Assembly: GCA_041629655.1 (NCBI GenBank) | Contig: JBFKMV010000042.1 | Coordinates: 1-29,936, forward strand | Reading direction: 5' to 3' | Length of the DNA stretch: 29,936 nucleotides | From: JBFKMV01 sp041629655 | GTDB lineage: Bacteria; Acidobacteriota; Polarisedimenticolia; Polarisedimenticolales; Polarisedimenticolaceae | Part shown: piece by piece, positions 1-6,594 of the stretch | How positions within the stretch are numbered: position 1 is the first letter of the stretch | Layout of the letters: each line of letters starts with the position of its first letter | Program-made: the position numbers and the translations under genes | The notes under the pieces: model-generated | The model's database searches: none | Told to the model about the DNA's origin: nothing | The model's input: only the letters and a program-made list of their open reading frames with translations

Positions 1-351
1 GCGGCGCGCAACGTGGAGGAGGGCGGCTCGCTGACCATCATCGCCACGGCGCTGATCGACACCGGATCGCGGATGGACGACGTGATCTTCGAGGAGTTCA
101 AGGGCACCGGCAACATGGAGATCAACCTCGACCGCAAGCTCGCCGACCGCCGCGTGTTCCCGGCCGTGGACCTGATGCGCTCGGGGACCCGCAAGGAGGA
201 GCTGCTGCTGGACCCCAAGGAGCTCGACCGGGCCTGGGTGCTGCGCAAGGTGCTCCAGCAGCTCTCGCCCGTCGAGGCGATGGAGCTGTTGCGGGACAAG
301 ATGGCCAAGACCGAGTCCAACGCCCAGTTCCTGGAGAGCATGGTCGGTTGA
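1..351 (+). CDS. rho: Transcription termination factor Rho, C-terminal part (cut by window edge)
   Basis: Rho is the hexameric RNA helicase/ATPase that ends transcription at unstructured C-rich RNA. Only the last 116 residues are present; the reading frame is open from base 1. The piece carries the highly conserved stretch GGSLTIIATALIDTGSRMDD, then DVIFEEFKGTGNMEI and LDRKLADRRVFPAVD, which belong to the RecA-like motor domain around the Q- and R-loops and the subunit interface. The C-terminal helices (VLRKVLQQLSPVEAMELLRDK) close the protein at the usual place. The stop TGA overlaps the -35 box of the next promoter. The gene order rho-rpmE-prfA-prmC is common in bacteria and supports the call. 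Identification is essentially certain; the N-terminal RNA-binding domain lies outside the window. Confidence 0.98.
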   Translation, partial: AARNVEEGGSLTIIATALIDTGSRMDDVIFEEFKGTGNMEINLDRKLADRRVFPAVDLMRSGTRKEELLLDPKELDRAWVLRKVLQQLSPVEAMELLRDKMAKTESNAQFLESMVG

Positions 352-376
352 TGAGGCGCCCCGGATCGCCTATAAT
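348..376 (+). promoter_or_regulatory. Sigma-70 type promoter for rpmE
   Basis: TTGATG at 348-353 and a perfect TATAAT at 371-376 are separated by 17 bases, the optimal sigma-70 spacing. The -35 box overlaps the stop codon of rho. Transcription should begin near 383, giving rpmE a leader of about 57 bases independent of rho read-through. Confidence 0.8.
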
Positions 377-390
377 TCCGGGTTTGATCC

Positions 391-419
391 GCCGGAAAGC
401 GCCCGGCCCGGCTTTTTTT
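391..419 (+). terminator. Terminator-like hairpin plus T7 between rho and rpmE
   Basis: GCCGG at 391-395 can pair with CCGGC at 408-412, followed at once by seven T residues (413-419). It may simply end rho transcripts. It also lies inside the predicted rpmE leader, so it could attenuate rpmE. The stem is only five pairs and the loop is 12 bases, so strength is uncertain. Confidence 0.5.
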
Positions 420-435
420 CGGGCCGACAGGTGAG
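404..435 (+). promoter_or_regulatory. Alternative leader hairpin next to the rpmE ribosome binding site
   Basis: CGGCCCG (404-410) is complementary to CGGGCCG (420-426), with the T-tract in the loop. This stem shares bases with the terminator-like stem at 391-412, so the two cannot form together. The Shine-Dalgarno-like AGGTGA (429-434) begins three bases after the stem. L31 genes in several phyla have autoregulatory leaders; whether this is one is inference. Confidence 0.4.
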
Positions 436-439
436 ACCA

Positions 440-655
440 ATGAAGCAGGGCATCCATCCCGAGTACCACGAGATCACGGTGGTCTGCGCGTGCGGCCACA
501 AGTTCCAGACCCACTCGACCAAGGCCGACATGCGCGTCGAGATCTGCTCCGCCTGCCACCCCTTCTTCACGGGCAAGCAGAAGCTGGTCGATTCCGCCGG
601 CCGCGTCGAGCGGTTCCAGAAGCGCTACCAGCAGCGGGAGCAGAAGTCCAGCTAG
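440..655 (+). CDS. rpmE: 50S ribosomal protein L31, zinc-binding (C+) form
   Basis: L31 sits on the large ribosomal subunit and bridges to the small subunit. The 71-residue product starts MKQGIHPEYHEI and contains the family signature CHPFFTGKQK. Cys16, Cys18, Cys36 and Cys39 form the zinc-binding set of the C+ type, which is replaced by a C- paralogue in some zinc-starved bacteria. I chose ATG 440, which aligns with the usual L31 N-terminus and lies about six bases after AGGTGA; an in-frame GTG at 431 would add three residues but overlaps that site. It has its own promoter at 348-376 and a structured leader. prfA follows after 59 bases, so the two may be co-transcribed. Confidence 0.97.
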   Translation: MKQGIHPEYHEITVVCACGHKFQTHSTKADMRVEICSACHPFFTGKQKLVDSAGRVERFQKRYQQREQKSS

Positions 656-714
656 CACACCCCCCCGTTCCGTCCCGCTTCCCAGGCGCCGCCGCCGCAA
701 CCCCGGGGTGTGTG

Positions 715-1812
715 ATGACCGAGAAGACGCAGAACCGACTCGCCGACAAGCTCGCCGCGCTCGAGCAGCGCCACGGCGAGCTGGCCCGCTCGCTGGCCGA
801 CCCCGAGGTGGTCGCCGACCGCGAGCGCTTCCGGACCGCCAGCAAGTCGTTCGCCGAGCTGGAGCCGATCGTCGAGGCCTACCGGGAGTACCGCAAGGCC
901 GCCGTCGACCTGGAGGGCGCGCGCGAGCTGCTGACCTCGGCCGAGGACCCCGAGATGCGCCTGATGGCCTCCGAGGAGGCCGAGCAGCTCCAGGCGCGGC
1001 TGGGGGAGCTGGAGCAACGGCTCCAGCTGCTGCTGCTGCCGAGCGATCCGCTGGACGCCAAGAACGTCGTGCTCGAGATCCGCGCCGGCACCGGCGGCGA
1101 CGAGGCGACGCTGTTCGCGGCCGAGATGTTCCGGATGTACGCCCGCTACGCCGAGCAGCTGGGCTGGAAGGTCCGGACCACCGACCTGTCCGAGAGCAGC
1201 GTACGCGGGATCAAGGAGATCATCGCGCTGGTCGAGGGCGACCGCGTGTACAGCCGGCTCAAGTTCGAAAGCGGGGTGCACCGCGTGCAGCGGGTACCCG
1301 AGACCGAGGCGCAGGGCCGCATCCACACCTCCGCGGTCACGGTCGCGGTGCTGCCCGAGGCCGACGAGGTCGAGGTCGAGCTGGACGAGAACGAGCTGCG
1401 CATCGACAAGTACTGCTCCTCGGGGCCCGGCGGGCAGAGCGTCAACACCACGCAGTCGGCGGTGCGCATCACGCACCTGCCGACGAACATCGTGGTGCAG
1501 TGCCAGGACGAGAAGTCCCAGCACAAGAACAAGGCGCGCGCGTTGCAGGTCCTGCGCTCGCGGCTCTACGAGCGCAAGCTGCGCGAGCAGCACGAGGCGA
1601 TCGCGCGCGAGCGCAAGGGCATGGTCGGCAGCGGCGATCGCGCGGACAAGATCCGCACCTACACCTTCCCCCAGAACCGCGTCACCGACCACCGGATCGG
1701 GCTGACGATGCACAACCTCGACCTGGTGCTCGACGGCGACCTGTCGGCGCTGATCGAGGCGCTCGCCGCGCACGACCAGGCGGCCCGGCTGCAGCAGGAG
1801 ATCGAGGTCTGA
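715..1812 (+). CDS. prfA: Peptide chain release factor 1
   Basis: RF1 recognises UAA and UAG stop codons in the ribosomal A site and triggers peptidyl-tRNA hydrolysis. The 365-residue product has normal length. The N-terminal domain is a helical coiled coil (residues 1-100). The codon-recognition PxT tripeptide is present as PET in RVPETEAQGR, where RF1 proteins commonly have PAT or PVT. The catalytic GGQ lies at residues 239-241 (SSGPGGQSVNTT), and the conserved QHKNKARA and GSGDRADKIRTY segments follow. ATG 715 is preferred by alignment; an in-frame GTG lies one codon upstream at 712. No strong Shine-Dalgarno sequence is seen before either. prmC, whose product methylates the GGQ glutamine, follows 23 bases later, a classic functional pairing. 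Confidence 0.97.
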   Translation: MTEKTQNRLADKLAALEQRHGELARSLADPEVVADRERFRTASKSFAELEPIVEAYREYRKAAVDLEGARELLTSAEDPEMRLMASEEAEQLQARLGELEQRLQLLLLPSDPLDAKNVVLEIRAGTGGDEATLFAAEMFRMYARYAEQLGWKVRTTDLSESSVRGIKEIIALVEGDRVYSRLKFESGVHRVQRVPETEAQGRIHTSAVTVAVLPEADEVEVELDENELRIDKYCSSGPGGQSVNTTQSAVRITHLPTNIVVQCQDEKSQHKNKARALQVLRSRLYERKLREQHEAIARERKGMVGSGDRADKIRTYTFPQNRVTDHRIGLTMHNLDLVLDGDLSALIEALAAHDQAARLQQEIEV

Positions 1813-1835
1813 GGCGGCCCGGAGGGACGCTGGCG

Positions 1836-2714
1836 ATGGATTCCCGGGCGCAGCCCCCGGCCGAGCGGGTGGGAGCGGTCGCCGACGAGGCCGCCGCGCG
1901 GCTCGAGCGCGCCGGCGTGCCCGCGGCGCGGCACGACGCCGAACGACTGCTGGCGCACCTGCTGGGAACCGACCGCGGGGGCGTGGTGGCCCGCCGGCCG
2001 GACCCGCTGGAGCCGGCGCTGGCGCGGCGGTTCCGCGAGCTGGTCGAGCGCCGCGCCCGGCGCGAGCCGCTGCAGCACCTGACGCGGCGCTGCGAGTTCT
2101 ACGGGCTCGAGCTGGCCGTCGACCGCCGCGCGCTGGTTCCGCGCCCGGAGACCGAGGGGCTCGTGGACGCGGTGCTGGCCGCGGCGCCGCCGGACGGGGC
2201 CCGCGTCGCCGACCTGGGAACCGGAGGCGGGTGCATCGCCATCGCGCTGGCCGCGACCCGCAGCGACCTGGCGCTGGTGGCGGTCGACCGTTCGGAAGAC
2301 GCGCTGTCGCTGGCGCGCGCCAACCTCCGCGAGCAGGGGCTCGATGACCGGATCGAGCTTCACGCCGGCGACTTCGCGCGCCTGCCCCGGGCCTGGGACG
2401 GCACCTTCGACGTGGTGGTCTCGAACCCGCCCTACGTCTCCGAGGCCGAGTGGCGGCGGACCGCGCCCGAGGTGCGGGAGCACGATCCGCGCGACGCCCT
2501 GGTGCCCGGGCCGACGGGCCTCGAGGCCTACCGCGCCCTGGCGCCGGCGGCGCGGCGACTGCTGCGCCCGGGCGGTCTGCTCGTCCTCGAGCTGGGCTTC
2601 GGCCAGGAGCCCGACGTGCGCCTGCTCGTCGAGCGGGCGGGATTCGACTCGCTCGCGGTCCACCCCGACCTGCGCGGGGTGCCGCGGGTGCTGACGGGAC
2701 GGGCGGGCGGATGA
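1836..2714 (+). CDS. prmC: Release factor glutamine N5-methyltransferase
   Basis: PrmC uses S-adenosylmethionine to methylate the glutamine of the GGQ motif in release factors, raising termination efficiency. The 292-residue protein has an N-terminal helical substrate-binding domain (to about residue 95) and a Rossmann methyltransferase domain. The SAM-binding loop DLGTGGG is at residues 126-132, and the signature NPPY, which holds the target glutamine, is at 197-200. The upstream segment RREPLQHLTRRCEFYGLEL and VPRPETEGLV are typical of PrmC/HemK. ATG 1836 is preceded by GGAGGG (1821-1826). The stop overlaps the start of moeA (ATGA), suggesting translational coupling. It could be confused with the related PrmB, but its position next to prfA argues for PrmC. 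Confidence 0.96.
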   Translation: MDSRAQPPAERVGAVADEAAARLERAGVPAARHDAERLLAHLLGTDRGGVVARRPDPLEPALARRFRELVERRARREPLQHLTRRCEFYGLELAVDRRALVPRPETEGLVDAVLAAAPPDGARVADLGTGGGCIAIALAATRSDLALVAVDRSEDALSLARANLREQGLDDRIELHAGDFARLPRAWDGTFDVVVSNPPYVSEAEWRRTAPEVREHDPRDALVPGPTGLEAYRALAPAARRLLRPGGLLVLELGFGQEPDVRLLVERAGFDSLAVHPDLRGVPRVLTGRAGG

Positions 2715-3949
2715 TCGGCGTCGCCGAGGCGCGCGCGAAGCTGCTCCAGGCGGCGGTCCCGACGGACGTCGTCGAGGTGGCTCTCGCGGACGCGCTGGGC
2801 CGCGTGCTGGCGCGGCCGATCGTCGCCGACCGCGACCTGCCGCCGACCGACCGCTCGGCGATGGACGGCTACGCGGTCCGCGCCGCGGACCTGGCCGGGG
2901 CGCCGTGCAGCCTGCGCCGCACCGGCGAGGTGCGTGCCGGCCAGCCGGTCGGCGACGTGCGGGTCGAGGCGGGGGGCGCGGTACGGATCTACACCGGCGC
3001 GATCGTGCCCCCGGGGGCCGACGCGGTCGTGATGGTGGAACAGACCGAGGAGACCGGGGACGGCCGCGAGGTGCGCTTCCGCGAGCCGGTTCGAGCGGGG
3101 CAGCACATCCGGCGCTGCGGCGAGGACGTGCTGCGCGGCGCCACGGTGCTGAGGCCGGGGACCGCGATCCACGCCGCCGAGGTCGCCGCCCTGGCGACCG
3201 TCGGCGCGACGCGCGTCCCGGTGCACCGGCCGCCCGCGGTGAGCGTGCTCTCGACGGGCGACGAGATCGTCGAGGCCGGCCGGACGCCCGCGGCGCACCA
3301 GGTCCGCAACAGCAACGCCTGCGCCCTGGTCGCGCAGCTCCGGGAGCTGGGGCTCGCGGCGCGCGACCTGGGCAACGCCCCCGACGATCCGGCGGGCCTC
3401 GCGGCGGCGCTCCGGCGCGGTCTGGAGGGCGACCTGCTGCTGGTCACCGGCGGCGTCTCGGTGGGCCGCTACGACCTCGTCGCGCAAACGCTGGCGGAGC
3501 TGGGGATGGAGCTCTTGTTCCACAAGGTCGCCATGAAGCCGGGCAAGCCGGTGCTGGCCGGCCGGCGCGGCGGCACGCTGGTGGTCGGGCTGCCGGGCAA
3601 TCCCGTCTCGGCGTTCACGGGGTTCGTGGTGCTGGTGGCGCCGGCGCTGTGGAAGCTGGCGGGTCTGGCCCACGGGACGACGCAGGCCGAGGTGCGCGCC
3701 GAGCTGGCCGAGCCGCTCTCCGCCAAGCCGGGCCGGACGACCTACCACCTCGGCCGGGTCGCCTGGTCCGGGGACCGCTGGCGGGCCCGCCCGGTGCCCA
3801 ACGTCTCGTCGGGCGACGTGCTGTCGCTGGCCCGGGCCAACGCGTTCTTGATCACCCCGGCCGACGGAGGACCCCTCGGGTCCGGGGAGGCCGTCGCGGC
3901 GATCCTGTGGCGGGACTTCTGGGCCCGGGCGCCGGAGGACCCCGCATGA
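2711..3949 (+). CDS. moeA: Molybdopterin molybdenumtransferase MoeA
   Basis: MoeA inserts molybdate into adenylylated molybdopterin in the last step of molybdenum cofactor synthesis. The 412-residue protein has the full domain order: PPTDRSAMDGYAVRA near residue 45, the GAIVPPGADAVVMVEQTE segment near 100-115, the MoCF-binding core with STGDEIVE and VTGGVSVGRYD, then MKPGKPVLAG and GLPGNPVSAF, and a C-terminal beta-barrel domain. The start overlaps the prmC stop by four bases and the stop overlaps the ttcA start in the same way. Its presence implies molybdoenzymes elsewhere in the genome; other moa/mob genes are not in this window. Its company with translation-factor and tRNA-modification genes is probably operon convenience. 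The MoeA/Glp family includes paralogues, so exact metal specificity is inferred. Confidence 0.95.
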   Translation: MIGVAEARAKLLQAAVPTDVVEVALADALGRVLARPIVADRDLPPTDRSAMDGYAVRAADLAGAPCSLRRTGEVRAGQPVGDVRVEAGGAVRIYTGAIVPPGADAVVMVEQTEETGDGREVRFREPVRAGQHIRRCGEDVLRGATVLRPGTAIHAAEVAALATVGATRVPVHRPPAVSVLSTGDEIVEAGRTPAAHQVRNSNACALVAQLRELGLAARDLGNAPDDPAGLAAALRRGLEGDLLLVTGGVSVGRYDLVAQTLAELGMELLFHKVAMKPGKPVLAGRRGGTLVVGLPGNPVSAFTGFVVLVAPALWKLAGLAHGTTQAEVRAELAEPLSAKPGRTTYHLGRVAWSGDRWRARPVPNVSSGDVLSLARANAFLITPADGGPLGSGEAVAAILWRDFWARAPEDPA

Positions 3950-4731
3950 GCCCGGGCGGCGAGCTCTCGCGCACGATGCTGCGGACCGTCGTGGAGCACC
4001 GGCTGATCGAGCCGGGCGACCGGATCCTCGTCGCGGTCTCGGGGGGCAAGGACAGCGCCACGCTGCTCGACCTGCTGTCGCGCGCGCGCCGCCGCTCGCC
4101 GGTGCGCTACGAGCTGCTGGCGTTCCACCTCGACCAGGGCCAGCCGGGCTACGACGGCCGGCCGCTCCGCGACTGGCTGGCCGGGCTCGGCGTGGAGTTC
4201 GAGATCGCGCGCGAGGATACCTACAGCGCGGTGATGGAGAACGCCGCGGCCGATCCGGGCGCCACGTATTGCCGGGTCTGCTCGCGGTTGCGCCGCGGCA
4301 TCCTGTACGCGGCGGCGGAGCGGCACGGCTGCAACAAGATCGCGCTCGGCCACCATCGCGACGACGCGCTGGAGACGCTGCTGCTGAACCTGCTCTACGC
4401 GGGACGGCTCCAGGCGATGCCCGCGGTCTACACCACCAACGATGGGAGATACCGGGTCATCCGCCCGTTGATCGAGTGCGCCGAGCGCGACATCGAGCAC
4501 CACGCCCGCGATGCGGCCTACCCGATCCTGCCCTGCAACCTGTGCGGCTCGCAGAGCGATCTCAAGCGGGTCCGCGTGGCGCGGCTGCTCGCGTCCCTGG
4601 AGCGCGAGATCCCGAACGTCCGGCAGGTGATGCTGGCGGCCCTGCGCAACGTGCGGCCGAGCCACCTGCTCGACCGCGAGGTGGCCGAGGCCTGGCTGGC
4701 CCGGGCCGAGGACTACGCCCCGCGCCGCTGA
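3946..4731 (+). CDS. ttcA: tRNA 2-thiocytidine(32) synthetase TtcA-like
   Basis: TtcA thiolates cytidine 32 in the anticodon loop of some tRNAs, using ATP and an iron-sulfur cluster. The 261-residue protein has the PP-loop SGGKDS at residues 32-37, which adenylates the target base. CRVC (Cys109, Cys112) and CNLC (Cys197, Cys200) provide cluster ligands; TtcA uses one CxxC plus one later Cys. The family segments SRLRRGILY, KIALGHHRDD and PCNLCGSQ are all present, as is the PSHL end motif. The start ATGA overlap with moeA indicates a coupled operon. LarE and TtuA share the PP-loop fold, but the cysteine pattern and these motifs favour TtcA. It is the last gene of the block that begins with prfA. 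Confidence 0.93.
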   Translation: MSPGGELSRTMLRTVVEHRLIEPGDRILVAVSGGKDSATLLDLLSRARRRSPVRYELLAFHLDQGQPGYDGRPLRDWLAGLGVEFEIAREDTYSAVMENAAADPGATYCRVCSRLRRGILYAAAERHGCNKIALGHHRDDALETLLLNLLYAGRLQAMPAVYTTNDGRYRVIRPLIECAERDIEHHARDAAYPILPCNLCGSQSDLKRVRVARLLASLEREIPNVRQVMLAALRNVRPSHLLDREVAEAWLARAEDYAPRR

Positions 4732-4796
4732 TCGATCCTCGACCCGTGAAAAACGCGCTTTCGGGTTACCGGGTAGGTATCGAGGAGGACCCTCCC

Positions 4797-4976
4797 ATGA
4801 CCCGACGCAAACTGGATGACGAAGATCTCGGCAAGGTCGCCGGCGGCGGTGACGAGCAGGTACTGGAGCGCCAGCAGGAGGTCGAGCCGAGCGATCCGAG
4901 GACGAAGCGTCCGCCCGGCGACACCGTGCGGCTGCCGTCCGACAAGACCCGCCTGATTCCGGTGGAAAAGAACTAG
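4797..4976 (+). CDS. Small peptide with double-glycine (RiPP/bacteriocin-type) leader
   Basis: The 59-residue product has a leader-like N-terminus, MTRRKLDDEDLGKVAGGG. The pattern L-[SD]-[DE]-[DE]-[LE]-x-K-V-A-G-G is the hallmark of precursor peptides whose leaders are cut after Gly-Gly by C39-type peptidases. After Gly17 the putative core of 42 residues is hydrophilic, rich in Arg, Pro, Glu and Asp, and has no Cys; it contains five Arg. The start is clear: a strong GAGGAGGA Shine-Dalgarno (4782-4789) lies seven bases before ATG. The gene is convergent with a guanidino-modifying hydrolase and they share CTAG at 4973-4976 for both stops. No transporter, C39 peptidase or modification enzyme of a known RiPP class is nearby. 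A non-RiPP small protein with a chance motif is the main alternative. Confidence 0.7.
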   Translation: MTRRKLDDEDLGKVAGGGDEQVLERQQEVEPSDPRTKRPPGDTVRLPSDKTRLIPVEKN

Positions 4977-5737
4977 CCCGCGAGGATCAGGCTGCAGCAG
5001 GTCAGGCCGCCCTCGGCCTTGGCGATCTCCGACACGTCGACTCCGCGGACGCGGACCCCGCGCCGCTCCAGCCGCTCCCGGGTGCGCGGGTACGCGGCCG
5101 CGACGATCACCTCGCCGGCGATCCGGAGCACGTTGGCCGCGAACGGCTCGGCCGGATCCGGCTCGACGCACTCCAGTCCCTCGAACGCCGCGACGTCGAC
5201 CCACCGCGTCTGGCACAGCAGCAGGCGCTTTCCGACCTGCGTCACCGCCGACTTGAGGTGCAGGCAGCCCGCCACCGGAACGGGCACGACGCGGTAGCCG
5301 TGGGGCGCCACCAGGGCCTCGACCTGCCGCGCGGCGGCGGCGTCGGTGCGGCCGGACTGCCCGACGTACAGCGTGCGGCCGACCCGCAGCACGTCGCCGC
5401 CGTCGAGCGTCGCGGGCGGCTCGATGCGCCAGAGCGGCCGGTACGCTTCGAGCGCCTCGGCGACCGTCGCCACCTCGGGCCGGCGCGAGGCGGCACCGGG
5501 ACGCGCGAGGATCGCCAGCTCGTCGAGGACGATCGCCGTGTCCTCGACGAACACGCCGTCGGGAAGCGCGGGATCCGGACGCAGGCGTCGCACGGTGCAG
5601 CCCAGGTCCGCGAGGATTTGCTCGTAGCTGCGATGCTGCTCCCGGGCGCGCGGGACGTCGATCGGCTCGCGGGGCAGGTGGGTCAGCTCGCAGCGCCCGA
5701 AGGACGGGCCGATTCCGCGGGTGATGGCGATACGCAT
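4973..5737 (-). CDS. ddaH: Dimethylarginine dimethylaminohydrolase (DDAH) family protein
   Basis: DDAH hydrolyses methylated arginines to citrulline and an amine; the family belongs to the guanidino-group modifying pentein fold. The 254-residue protein has normal length. FVEDTAIVLDELAILARPG near residues 62-80 carries the conserved FVEDTA segment, GGDVLRVG near 112-119 is typical, the catalytic His is in CLHLKSAVT near 159, and the nucleophilic Cys is in GGLTCCSLIL at the C-terminus. All active-site elements expected of the pentein family are therefore visible. The start ATG aligns with the usual MRIAITRG. It is transcribed towards the double-glycine peptide gene. Physiological substrate is unproven: free methylarginine or arginine is the standard guess, and peptide arginine is a speculative alternative. 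Confidence 0.9.
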   Translation of the reverse strand: MRIAITRGIGPSFGRCELTHLPREPIDVPRAREQHRSYEQILADLGCTVRRLRPDPALPDGVFVEDTAIVLDELAILARPGAASRRPEVATVAEALEAYRPLWRIEPPATLDGGDVLRVGRTLYVGQSGRTDAAAARQVEALVAPHGYRVVPVPVAGCLHLKSAVTQVGKRLLLCQTRWVDVAAFEGLECVEPDPAEPFAANVLRIAGEVIVAAAYPRTRERLERRGVRVRGVDVSEIAKAEGGLTCCSLILAG

Positions 5738-5751
5738 CGTGTTTTCCGCAG

Positions 5752-5757
5752 TATAAT
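5752..5757 (+). promoter_or_regulatory. -10 box for a probable leaderless transcript
   Basis: A perfect TATAAT ends six bases before the ATG at 5764, which places the expected +1 on the A of the start codon. No Shine-Dalgarno sequence precedes the gene. No convincing -35 hexamer is visible at 16-18 bases. Confidence 0.6.
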
Positions 5758-5763
5758 CTCAGC

Positions 5764-6591
5764 ATGCCGAAGCGAGGGTGGAGTGTCGTGGCGGCGGCGC
5801 TGCTCGCCGCCGCGGCCGGGGCGGCTTCCGCGGAGGAGACCGCGAGCCCGGACCGCTACCGGCTGGTCTTGACCGGCGGGGCGGTGCACGACGTCCGCGG
5901 CCCCGTGGAGCGCCGGGACGGGCTGGTGCTGTTCCGTGACGAGGGGGGCCGGCTGGCCTCGCTTCCCGAGGGTCAGGTCCGCGAGGTGCTTCCGCTGCCC
6001 CGGGTCGAGCCGCGCCCCGTAGTCCGGCCCGGCCCGCCCCGGCCCGCCGCAGCGCCCGCCGCGCCGGGGCCCGCGGGCCGCTTCACCAACGCGGACCTTC
6101 CCGCTTCCGACGAGCCGGCGCCGGACCCCGCCGCGGACGCGGAACCCGCCGCGCCGGACGAGATCCCCGAGGTGGCTCCCGAGCCCGAGCCTGCGGCCGT
6201 CGCTCCCGCGGCCGAGCCGCAACCGGAGCCCGAGCCCTCGATCCTCGCGCCGCCGCCGACCGAGGTCGCGGGGCGGCCCGAAGGATGGTGGCGCGAGGAG
6301 ATCGCGCGCCGCCGCGCGGCGATCCGGGACCTGGAGCGGCAGGAGAACGTGACCTACCGCCTGTGGATCTGCGCCATGGAGGACATCCCGCTGACCGGCG
6401 GCGAGTGCAAACCGCTCAACCGCCTGCCCCCGGTCAACAAGCTGCCGCGTACGCCGACGCAGCGCTCGCTGACCGCGCAGCTGGAGCGGATCCGGACCCA
6501 GCTCGAGCAACAGCGCGGCGGGCTGGCCAGCTTCATCGACGAGGCGATCGCGGCGGGCGTTCCGACCCCGTGGCTGCTGGACGAGCCGTAG
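5764..6591 (+). CDS. Exported proline/alanine/glutamate-rich protein of unknown function
   Basis: I do not recognise this 275-residue protein. A Sec signal peptide is evident: MPKR, a hydrophobic stretch (WSVVAAALLAAAAGAA), then ASA before EE, giving cleavage near residue 23. Residues 30-75 form a small beta-rich segment (YRLVLTGGAVHDVRGPVERR ... GLVLFRDEGG) that resembles the short repeat domain of the exported protein at 18747. Residues 76-175 are low complexity, with long Pro/Ala/Glu runs, likely a flexible periplasmic linker. The C-terminal part has two helical segments (EEIARRRAAIRDLERQ; LTAQLERIRTQLEQQRGG) that may form a coiled coil, with two Cys between them (ICAMED, GECKP). A start codon immediately downstream of TATAAT suggests leaderless translation. 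It ends three bases before the convergent glycosyltransferase. Confidence 0.8.
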   Translation: MPKRGWSVVAAALLAAAAGAASAEETASPDRYRLVLTGGAVHDVRGPVERRDGLVLFRDEGGRLASLPEGQVREVLPLPRVEPRPVVRPGPPRPAAAPAAPGPAGRFTNADLPASDEPAPDPAADAEPAAPDEIPEVAPEPEPAAVAPAAEPQPEPEPSILAPPPTEVAGRPEGWWREEIARRRAAIRDLERQENVTYRLWICAMEDIPLTGGECKPLNRLPPVNKLPRTPTQRSLTAQLERIRTQLEQQRGGLASFIDEAIAAGVPTPWLLDEP

Positions 6592-6594
6592 GCC

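Noticed and set aside
3946..4731. LarE (PP-loop sulfur transferase) instead of TtcA, given larC in the window
   Set aside because: The CRVC and PCNLCGSQ motifs and the GHHRDD segment are TtcA features, and the gene is not near larC.
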